A stretch of 6,093 nt of DNA from Oribacterium sp. UBA4274 (lineage in GTDB: Bacteria > Bacillota > Clostridia > Lachnospirales > Lachnospiraceae), in contig DGVW01000051.1 of NCBI GenBank assembly GCA_002396005.1, forward strand, positions 1 through 6,093, read 5' to 3'. A model generated the notes under the pieces. The model did not search any database, had not been told where the DNA came from, and worked only from the letters and a program-made list of their open reading frames with translations. Both the position numbers and the translations under genes were made by a program. This document shows, in pieces, positions 1-4,644 of the stretch. How positions within the stretch are numbered: the first letter of the stretch is position 1; every line of letters begins with the position of its first letter.

Positions 1-134
1 TCAAAGATATGTCCGAGCAGGAGATGATCGAATTACTCTCTACGGACGGAATGCTGGTAAAAAGACCGTTGCTTATCACAGATAGCGACGTTCTGGTGGG
101 ATTCAAGGAATCTGAGTGGGAAGAAAAGGTCTAA
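1..134 (+). CDS. ArsC/Spx-like reductase family protein, C-terminal part
   Basis: The window opens inside this gene; only the last 43 codons are visible, in the frame that starts at base 3 and ends at TAA 132-134. The visible protein contains LLSTDGMLVKRPLLI followed by VLVGF and an acidic end, the usual C-terminal signature of the thioredoxin-fold ArsC/Spx/YffB family, where the RP segment packs near the active site. The catalytic cysteine would lie upstream, outside the window. Proteins of this type in Firmicutes are usually labelled 'arsenate reductase family', but the true substrate is often unknown, so arsenate reduction should not be assumed. The next start codon follows after 15 bases, so the two genes were probably one operon. 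The family assignment is fairly sure; the function is not. Confidence 0.8.
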   Translation, partial: KDMSEQEMIELLSTDGMLVKRPLLITDSDVLVGFKESEWEEKV

Positions 135-149
135 GGTGGGTATTGAACG

Positions 150-251
150 ATGATAAATGATCATGTTTATGAATGGCTTAAGAATAAAGGCTTTGAGGAT
201 CGGCTCACGGAACATTCAGAGACAATAACATCTGCAGAAGGAACTATCTAA
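150..251 (+). pseudogene. Truncated YbaK/EbsC-type aminoacyl-tRNA deacylase, N-terminal stump
   Basis: This 33-residue frame starts at ATG 150, nine bases after a good ribosome site (AAGGTGGG, 133-140), and stops at TAA 249-251. The residues VYEWLKNKGFEDRLTEHSET match the start of YbaK/ProX-like trans-editing deacylases, which hydrolyse mischarged aminoacyl-tRNA in the cytoplasm and are usually about 150-160 residues long. Similarity seems to run out after about residue 29, just where family members continue with a TVEHAA-like segment. The stop comes soon after, so the catalytic part is missing. The most likely reading is a gene broken when the downstream block arrived. A real small protein cannot be excluded, but the intact ribosome site and family-like start argue for a remnant. 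Confidence 0.55.
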
Positions 252-258
252 CCGTAAT

Positions 259-264
259 GGAGGG
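259..264 (+). promoter_or_regulatory. Ribosome binding site fixing the diguanylate cyclase start
   Basis: GGAGGG lies 8 bases before ATG 273. The in-frame TTG at 267 would leave a gap of only two bases, too short for initiation. ATG 273 is therefore the better start, giving 384 residues rather than 386. Confidence 0.75.
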
Positions 265-272
265 ACTTGGCA

Positions 273-1427
273 ATGGGATTTGATTATTTTGTGTTTTACA
301 CAGAAGCAAGCCTGGTTTGTGTGATCATTTTGGCTATGATCCTTATAACAGACAGGATGTTTCACACAAAGCAGGAGAAGCAGATATGGTTCAGCCGAGC
401 GATATTCGCATTTATATTGTACTTTATTTCTGATGCCTGCTGGGCTGCAATGCTTAGTGGGATGTTCCCGAAAATACGTTTTTTTGCTGTGCTATTTAAT
501 TATACAAACTACATCCTGTTAAGCCTAATGGGATATGGGCTGTTTGCGTTTATAGCCGTTTCAGGGAAAATGTCTTTTTTTAACAGCATCAGGAATAGGC
601 GGTTATGTTTTATACCGGTGGTTGTTTCCGTCCTGTTCATTTCAATCGCTTATGTAACAAATCCTTTGTTTTGGATAAACGAGAACAATGAGTTGAATGC
701 TCTGTATTTTCCACTGATGATTGCGGTTCCGTCATTATATCTTATTGCCGGATTCATTTTTTCTGTGGTCTATGCCCTTAGATCTGAGCTAAGGGAAGAG
801 AAGAGGCGATATCTGGTTATTGGTAGTGTTCCTTTTGGTGTTATGGCATTCGGTATGATCCAGGTTGTTGCTCTAAATGCCCCGACTTTCTGCTTTGGAT
901 GTACTATCATGTGGCTGTGGTTTTATATACAGAACACTAAAGCACTGATATCGGTGGATGATCTGACGCATTTGAACAACAGAGGTCAGATAAACCGTTA
1001 CCTTGAGCAGATACGTTACAGCGAAGATTCAAGAGTTATTATACTGATGATTGATATAGATAGATTTAAGGGGATTAATGATCGGTATGGACATGCGGAG
1101 GGTGATCGTGCTTTGGTAATCGTCTCGGATGCTCTCAGACAGACTTGCGCCAAGATAAATGCTTCCGTATTTCTGGGCAGATATGGAGGAGACGAGTTTA
1201 CGATCATTATACAGAATCCCATAGATGAGGACCACACTGAACGATTGATCACACTGTTGAGAAATAATCTGGCTGAGAAGCGTAAGGAGAATAGTCTTCC
1301 CTATGAGCTTGATGTCAGCATCGGTTATGATGAAGTGACAGACGGTAATGATTCAGTATATGCGTGTATGAACCGCGCAGATGAGAAGCTCTATATAGAT
1401 AAACGAAGGAATGCAAATCAACGATAA
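273..1427 (+). CDS. Membrane-bound diguanylate cyclase (GGDEF domain)
   Basis: The product is 384 residues from ATG 273. Its N-terminal half (about residues 8-218) is a run of hydrophobic segments, six or seven likely membrane helices, with no recognised periplasmic sensor. The C-terminal half is a full GGDEF domain: DDLTHLNNR near 229, MIDIDRFKGINDRYGH near 259-274 with the metal-binding aspartates, GRYGGDEF at about 302-309, and ADEKLY near 369. Such proteins make cyclic di-GMP from two GTP at the inner face of the membrane. The catalytic GGDEF is intact, so activity is expected. The RxxD inhibitory site normally five residues before GGDEF is absent (the region reads NASVFL), so product inhibition through that site is unlikely. 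The gene follows the broken YbaK remnant, and decayed sequence lies after it; no partner phosphodiesterase is seen. The membrane part may sense a ligand or the membrane state, but nothing shows which. Confidence 0.9.
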   Translation: MGFDYFVFYTEASLVCVIILAMILITDRMFHTKQEKQIWFSRAIFAFILYFISDACWAAMLSGMFPKIRFFAVLFNYTNYILLSLMGYGLFAFIAVSGKMSFFNSIRNRRLCFIPVVVSVLFISIAYVTNPLFWINENNELNALYFPLMIAVPSLYLIAGFIFSVVYALRSELREEKRRYLVIGSVPFGVMAFGMIQVVALNAPTFCFGCTIMWLWFYIQNTKALISVDDLTHLNNRGQINRYLEQIRYSEDSRVIILMIDIDRFKGINDRYGHAEGDRALVIVSDALRQTCAKINASVFLGRYGGDEFTIIIQNPIDEDHTERLITLLRNNLAEKRKENSLPYELDVSIGYDEVTDGNDSVYACMNRADEKLYIDKRRNANQR

Positions 1428-1643
1428 ACATGGCTTTTGAGAATGCGGTTGCCGTCCAGAAAGAGGAGGGCTGCGTAAAAGGACCTAAACGGCTGAAAGT
1501 ATTTGGGGCAAGTTACCTTTATGCGATATTTGTGTCATGGGGTATCATAACAAAAATTGTATGAAAATTATGATGAAGTTCATGAACGGCGGGCGGAACA
1601 CTGTCATGCGGGACTTCCTCAAAGAAAAAGGAGAGATTCATCA
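1428..1643 (+). other. Decayed coding region without an intact gene
   Basis: No convincing gene lies here, but each forward frame holds a short open stretch. One runs from ATG 1430 to TGA 1564 (44 residues, including VFGASYLYAIFVSWG). One in the next frame runs from ATG 1561 to TGA 1647 (28 residues). A third runs open through YENYDEVHERRAEHCHAG just before ATG 1644. Neither ATG 1430 nor ATG 1561 has a clear ribosome site. The way the open stretches hand over from frame to frame suggests one or more genes damaged by small insertions or deletions. I do not recognise the family. Confidence 0.4.
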
Positions 1644-1941
1644 ATGAAACAAAAACGGATTTTACTGGACGCTCTTCGCTCCGATGATAAAAAGCAGTAT
1701 CAAGGCTCGTTTTGGAAATGAAATGGCCGTCAAAGCCATTAAGAACGGCAAAAAACAATACATAGCTGATAAAGGGGTTAACAAAAGGACTTTGATTGAC
1801 AGCTTTATGCGTTTTTCAAGAATCCGGAAAAAGATTGGTTCTGGTAATTGGAGTGCGCTAAATAAAAGCGGTAAGCAGCTTTACAATGATATTCCGCTTC
1901 AGTTCTGCAAGGAACGGGGTATCGAGGAATATGATGAATAG
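1644..1941 (+). pseudogene. Small frameshifted gene, unknown (possibly an ATC-hydrolase-like start)
   Basis: ATG 1644 has a good ribosome site (AAGGAG, 1628-1633, ten bases away) and begins MKQKRILLDALRS, but this frame stops soon after. A neighbouring frame is open from just past TGA 1645-1647 to TAG 1939-1941 and reads FYWTLFAPMIKSSIKARFG, then VKAIKNGKKQY. Joining the two by a single-base shift near 1665-1685 would give about 98 residues. Reading only from ATG 1684 gives 85 residues with no ribosome site. The LFAPMIKSSIKARFG part recalls the N-terminus of the L-2-amino-thiazoline-4-carboxylic acid hydrolase-like family (PF14196), but this is weak and from memory. The end, rich in K and R and finishing CKERGIEEYDE, is unrecognised. 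An intact small gene starting at 1684 is the alternative. Confidence 0.35.
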
Positions 1942-2062
1942 ATTGTTTTTGATATCAAACAGTAAACTTTTTCCGGCATTGCATATCTATGAAAAGTACG
2001 GTTTTACAGAAGTAAAACTCGCTGACTATGCTGAGAATTTTAAAGAGGCTATAAATGAGTAA
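1934..2062 (+). pseudogene. GNAT acetyltransferase, C-terminal fragment
   Basis: This is a 42-residue frame that overlaps the end of the preceding one. It reads LFLISNSKLFPALHIYEKYGF followed by a short acidic tail. The run of a strand, S/N-K-L, then A-x-x-I/LYEKxGF is the last strand-helix-strand of GNAT N-acetyltransferases (motif B and end), which normally have about 150 residues. The acetyl-CoA binding motif Q/RxxGxG/A and everything upstream is missing, and the preceding bases in this frame show nothing GNAT-like. It has no ribosome site of its own. It is therefore a leftover 3' end of a deleted or replaced gene, not a working enzyme. Confidence 0.6.
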
Positions 2063-2216
2063 GCACAAGATGGTAAATGGCAAGCTGATTCAGATGAACA
2101 AGACTTACAAAAATCTTAAGAATCGCCAGAAGAACAAGATTGCAGGATGGATGTATGAAGCCTATAAAAGACAGGTGAATGATGGGCTCAGTAAGCAAGT
2201 GGAGGACGTACAATGA
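2055..2216 (+). CDS. Small basic protein, 53 residues, upstream partner of the Sel1 protein
   Basis: I do not recognise this family. The frame starts at ATG 2055, six bases after AAAGAGG (2042-2048), and ends at TGA 2214-2216. The product is strongly basic in its first two thirds (many K, with N and Q: MSKHKMVNGKLIQMNKTYKN, then KNRQKNK), followed by an aromatic segment GWMYEAYKRQ and a more acidic tail. No signal peptide or membrane segment is visible; it is probably helical and cytoplasmic. Its stop overlaps the start of the Sel1 gene in an ATGA arrangement, the usual sign of translational coupling and of products made in fixed proportion. It may be a binding partner of the larger protein; the charge contrast (basic against acidic) fits, but that is inference. 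Its start overlaps the GNAT remnant by eight bases. Confidence 0.6.
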   Translation: MSKHKMVNGKLIQMNKTYKNLKNRQKNKIAGWMYEAYKRQVNDGLSKQVEDVQ

Positions 2217-3724
2217 GTGATTCCGAGAAATTGAGACAGATAATCAGATTTGAAGTGGATCCCGCTCCTTTCGGGGAAGATACGGATGAGAATCCGTTCT
2301 TTGATGTGGACAAGTACAAGGGTTCTTATAAGCCAAGCTATAAGGATCTGGTCGTTGCGTGCAAAAATATGCTGAAGATCAGCGTTGATCTTAATACTCT
2401 GCTGAACTGGTATTATTTCGTAAGTGATGATCTGGCGGAGCATTATGAGGGGGCTTTTTCGCCTGTTGCGGATTTTGGACACCTGTGGCCGAATAATGAT
2501 GCCGAAATATTCAAGGCTATGGATATTGCCCTCAGTGAACTGAACTTAGATGACGGATTCTTTGAGACCTATGACTGTATCAGGGATGGCCTTGAAGAGA
2601 TCATCCAGATGGCGGAATACTACGAATATAACCGGGAACATGATATGTCGGACTGGAAGTTTACAAGATGGCAGCGTCATCAGATCGTGTTGGCTTTCAG
2701 CGAGGATACTGCCAATGTATCCAAGTCAAGACGGGAACTGTTTAAGCGAATTATAGACGAAGAGTGTGAGAAGGGTAATGCCCTTGCCATGAGGATCAAG
2801 GGCTATGGCTGTTATGGCGGAGATAAGGTCTTTGAATGTGATTGGGAAGAATCCAGGAGGCTTATCACGAAGCTTTTTGAAAAGGAAGGTAACCCGTATT
2901 ACGCGAACACTCTGGGATATATCTATTACTATGGCAGATGCAACAACGGGATCCCGGAGTATGAGAAGGCGTTCCAGTATTTTTCTGTTGGGGCAGCTAA
3001 TGATGTGATAGAGTCTATGTATAAGATCGCTGATATGTTCCTCAGTGGTAAGGGGTGCATAAAGTCGCCGGAGACTTCTGATCATATCATTTTTAAGCTT
3101 TATGATGAATGCAGGCCAAGATTCTGTATGGGCGATGATGCCAAGTTTGCAGATATCGCATTAAGGTGGGCGGCACACTGGCAGCGCATTGAGAGGTACT
3201 CTGAAGCATTTTATCATTACCTTGAAGCAGAATATGCTATCAAAAAGCGCCTAAAGAAGAGCGATTTTTTCGGAGATAAGAAGGTACAGGAGAATATCAA
3301 GAAGATTATCGAGGAAGTAAAAGCGCATCTGGAGCCGGGATACCTCAAGGATAAGGATGTGACGCGGAAACCATATTGGCTGTTTGATATGATCTGGGAT
3401 AACAGCAATGCCAAGTTTGAAATAACCCATATTGAAGGGAACAGATATAAGCTCAAGGTGACAAGACCGAAGAAAGACCATGCACCAAAGGCGCTTATCG
3501 TAGCACCTGAGCTCGAAAGAGTAACCCGGACGCGCACATTTGAATCGGAATTCGTGACAGACGAGCCGGTCGTATATGAGTGTAAGGATAAATCCAATAT
3601 GTATGTGAACAACATAAAATACAGCGATGAGAATGAATATGACTTCTGTAATGGTGATGTGACCATATTTAAAATCAAGAATGCGGATTATATCCTGCAG
3701 AGAACAGATTTTGATAGGAAGTAG
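2213..3724 (+). CDS. Sel1-repeat (TPR-like) protein with an unrecognised C-terminal domain
   Basis: The product is 503 residues from ATG 2213, seven bases after GGAGG (2201-2205), overlapping the stop of the 53-residue gene by four bases. No signal peptide or membrane helix is seen, so it is probably cytoplasmic. Residues 1-180 are acidic and helical with no family I know. Residues about 183-290 carry Sel1-like repeats: GNALAMRIKGYGCYGG, WEESRRLITKLFEKEGNPYYA, LGYIYYYGR, YEKAFQYFSVGAAN, ADMFLSGKG. A further helix pair may follow near 328-345. Sel1 repeats form a curved scaffold for protein binding. After a basic helical linker (345-375), residues about 386-503 look like a beta-rich domain (KFEITHIEGNRYKLKVTRP, then several T/V/Y strands) that I cannot name. 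No catalytic motif is apparent. A binding or adaptor role is inferred from the repeats only. Confidence 0.8.
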   Translation: MSDSEKLRQIIRFEVDPAPFGEDTDENPFFDVDKYKGSYKPSYKDLVVACKNMLKISVDLNTLLNWYYFVSDDLAEHYEGAFSPVADFGHLWPNNDAEIFKAMDIALSELNLDDGFFETYDCIRDGLEEIIQMAEYYEYNREHDMSDWKFTRWQRHQIVLAFSEDTANVSKSRRELFKRIIDEECEKGNALAMRIKGYGCYGGDKVFECDWEESRRLITKLFEKEGNPYYANTLGYIYYYGRCNNGIPEYEKAFQYFSVGAANDVIESMYKIADMFLSGKGCIKSPETSDHIIFKLYDECRPRFCMGDDAKFADIALRWAAHWQRIERYSEAFYHYLEAEYAIKKRLKKSDFFGDKKVQENIKKIIEEVKAHLEPGYLKDKDVTRKPYWLFDMIWDNSNAKFEITHIEGNRYKLKVTRPKKDHAPKALIVAPELERVTRTRTFESEFVTDEPVVYECKDKSNMYVNNIKYSDENEYDFCNGDVTIFKIKNADYILQRTDFDRK

Positions 3725-3745
3725 ATGAGATATGGATATTCCATT

Positions 3746-3779
3746 TTGACATATTGAATTGACCATATTGTACATTGAC
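3746..3779 (+). repeat. Short TTGAC / ATATTG direct repeats before a promoter
   Basis: TTGAC occurs at 3746-3750, 3759-3763 and 3775-3779. The first two are followed by ATATTG (3751-3756, 3765-3770). The last TTGAC is part of the -35 box described next. The units could be binding sites for a regulator or chance in AT-rich DNA; they are not perfectly periodic (13 and 16 bases apart). Confidence 0.3.
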
Positions 3780-3802
3780 AAAATACTATAAATTGGTATA
3801 AT
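3775..3802 (+). promoter_or_regulatory. Consensus sigma-A promoter with extended -10
   Basis: TTGACA (3775-3780) and TATAAT (3797-3802) are both perfect, separated by 16 bases, and TGG precedes the -10 box as in extended -10 promoters. Transcription would start near 3809. No gene on the plus strand follows before the hairpin at 3829-3872, which is odd for a promoter of this quality. Confidence 0.7.
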
Positions 3803-3808
3803 CCCATC

Positions 3809-3875
3809 TTTGACAGTAAGGTATAAATAAAATGGCTACACCGCTTGTATTTTAAAGAGGTGTAGCCATTTTTTA
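3809..3875 (+). ncRNA. Candidate short transcript between promoter and terminator
   Basis: The consensus promoter at 3775-3802 and the intrinsic terminator ending near 3875 define a transcript of about 66 nt. Most of it is the hairpin itself. It contains a possible seven-codon frame, ATG 3832 to TAA, coding for MATPLVF, preceded by a weak AAGG. It could be a small RNA, or a leader/attenuator whose downstream gene was lost when the minus-strand transposase fragment arrived. No known RNA family is recognised. Confidence 0.35.
3829..3875 (+). terminator. Strong hairpin terminator, possibly bidirectional
   Basis: The arms AAAATGGCTACACC (3829-3842) and GGTGTAGCCATTTT (3859-3872) are perfectly complementary over 14 bases with a 16-base loop, followed by T to 3874. 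The A-run on the other side gives a U-run for minus-strand transcripts as well, so it could also end the transposase remnant that stops at 3893. It may serve as the terminator for the Sel1 gene. Confidence 0.8.
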
Positions 3876-3892
3876 TATCGCGACGATACGTG

Positions 3893-4075
3893 CTATTTTT
3901 TGGCTTTTTTTATTTCTTTTGATTCTTTTACAATATTTCTCATTGCAACTTTTGAGAGATATTCATAGTCGGTTCTAAATCCAAATGCTCGATGTAATTC
4001 GTCTGTTAAATCAGTTCTTTTATAAGATGGCACATAACCGCTGCTTTGAGATAACAAAGTCATCGTGTCACTCAA
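3893..4075 (-). pseudogene. Transposase C-terminal fragment (IS1634/IS4-like)
   Basis: On the minus strand a frame ends at 3893 with a lysine-rich tail. It contains GYVPSYKRTDLTDELHRAFG and FRTDYEYLSKVAMRNI, which matches from memory the C-terminal end of DDE transposases of the IS1634/IS4 group found in Clostridia (YVPTYTRTDLTDALHEAFGFRTDY-type). Only about 60 residues are family-like, from the TTG at 4075 or ATG at 4063; complete transposases have 450-600. The DDE catalytic residues are missing, and the frame upstream (to about 4166) passes into GC-rich sequence with no transposase likeness, so the break lies near 4075-4085. It is a dead IS end. The exact IS family is uncertain. Confidence 0.5.
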
Positions 4076-4084
4076 CCATACACG

Positions 4085-4190
4085 CGAAGAGAGGGGATTA
4101 TTGGGGAGACCATCGCGGGTAGGGGCAGGTGAAATCTCTACAGGTATGGCTCCCGGGGAACGGCGCGAGGGTCACGCATGCAAAATCGCG
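4085..4190 (+). other. GC-rich block resembling a phage HNH-terminase (cos) junction
   Basis: GC content is about 61% here by hand count, against an AT-rich surround. The order GGGTAGGGGCAGGTGAAATC, TCTACAGG, CCCGGGGAACGGCGCG, GGGTCACGCATGCAAAATCG recalls the segment between the HNH endonuclease and small terminase genes of Firmicutes siphophages, where the cohesive-end site often lies. No HNH or terminase coding is left on either side. This is recognition by eye from memory, so it is a suggestion of a prophage relic, not an identification. Confidence 0.3.
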
Positions 4191-4221
4191 AAATGAAAAG
4201 TGAAATTCGAACTAAAGAAAA

Positions 4222-4238
4222 TTTACCTCTGAGGTAAA
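4222..4238. promoter_or_regulatory. Operator O1 of the higBA promoter
   Basis: TTTACCTCTGAGGTAAA is a perfect palindrome with 8-base arms around one central base. It ends eight bases before the -35 box. It matches O2 at 15 of 17 positions, so both are probably bound by the same dimer, most likely HigA. Confidence 0.75.
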
Positions 4239-4246
4239 CAAACATC

Positions 4247-4275
4247 TTGACTGATTAAGATATTTGTGCTATCAT
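4247..4275 (+). promoter_or_regulatory. Sigma-A promoter of higBA
   Basis: TTGACT (4247-4252) and TATCAT (4270-4275) are spaced by 17 bases. The predicted start, near 4282, falls inside operator O2, so bound repressor would block transcription directly. Confidence 0.75.
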
Positions 4276-4298
4276 AGATTTACCTCAAAGGTAAATCT
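4276..4298. promoter_or_regulatory. Operator O2 of the higBA promoter
   Basis: A perfect inverted repeat with 10-base arms, AGATTTACCT and AGGTAAATCT, around CAA. The inner 17 bases match O1 except for the two middle bases. It begins right after the -10 box and covers the expected transcription start. The centres of O1 and O2 are 57 bases apart, between five and six helical turns. Confidence 0.75.
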
Positions 4299-4315
4299 GA
4301 AAGAGAGGTAATGGT

Positions 4316-4612
4316 TTGGATATCACGTGCAAGAACAACAAAATCAAAAAGGTTTGTACGGATGCCAAAGTTGCAGAGAGAACTTACGGTCGAGAAATGG
4401 CCGAAAAAATACATCAGCGTATAGATGAAATTGGTGCAGCAGATACTGTTGAGATGATGATACAGTTCCATATCGGACGATGTCATCCACTTACGCAGAA
4501 TAGAAAAGGGCAATACGCGGTGGATTTGGTTCATCCGTACAGATTGGTATTCGAGAAGAATGGTGACGAGATTCAAATAGCAAACATTTTGGAAATAGTC
4601 GATTATCATTAG
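4316..4612 (+). CDS. higB: HigB-type toxin (RelE/ParE superfamily)
   Basis: The product is 98 residues and starts with TTG 4316. AGAGG at 4304-4308 lies seven bases from it, while the ATG at 4311 is in another frame and only two bases from the site. The sequence is HigB-like throughout: KIKKVCTDAKVAERTYG, then MAEKIHQRIDEIGAADT, FHIGRCHPLTQNRKGQYA, DLVHPYRLVFE and the end ANILEIVDYH. Known HigB proteins are ribosome-dependent mRNA endonucleases that stop translation when free of antitoxin; the basic HPLxxxRKGQ and HPYRLVF segments are the conserved core. The length is normal for the family and no damage is seen. It is the first gene of the operon, as usual for hig systems (toxin before antitoxin), 32 bases before higA. 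Activity is inferred from the family. Confidence 0.88.
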   Translation: MDITCKNNKIKKVCTDAKVAERTYGREMAEKIHQRIDEIGAADTVEMMIQFHIGRCHPLTQNRKGQYAVDLVHPYRLVFEKNGDEIQIANILEIVDYH

Positions 4613-4630
4613 AGGTCAAGATGACAAGTC

Positions 4631-4637
4631 AAGGAGG
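4631..4637 (+). promoter_or_regulatory. Ribosome binding site fixing the higA start
   Basis: AAGGAGG lies seven bases before ATG 4645. The in-frame ATG at 4621 has only AGAGG five bases upstream, and its eight extra residues look unlike a HigA start. ATG 4645 is chosen. Confidence 0.75.
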
Positions 4638-4644
4638 TAGCACT

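Noticed and set aside
33..215. Minus-strand 60-residue open frame
   Set aside because: It lies opposite the ArsC-like and YbaK-like frames, which have recognisable protein signatures and ribosome sites; no signature on the minus strand.
1016..1252. Two minus-strand frames inside the diguanylate cyclase gene
   Set aside because: They are opposite the conserved GGDEF domain and show no family features.
1519..1758. Minus-strand 79-residue frame across the decay zone
   Set aside because: No ribosome site or family signature; the plus strand has better evidence (ribosome site at 1628, LFAPMIKSS segment).
2162..3085. Several frames on both strands overlapping the Sel1 gene
   Set aside because: The Sel1 repeats lie in the 2213-3724 frame, so the others are overlaps without their own support.
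3217..3781. Long minus-strand frames (up to 176 residues) opposite the Sel1 C-terminal region
   Set aside because: The plus frame continues unbroken with a good start and coupling; the minus frames look like by-products of codon use.
4280..4609. Minus-strand 109-residue frame opposite higB
   Set aside because: HigB similarity over its whole length settles the strand.
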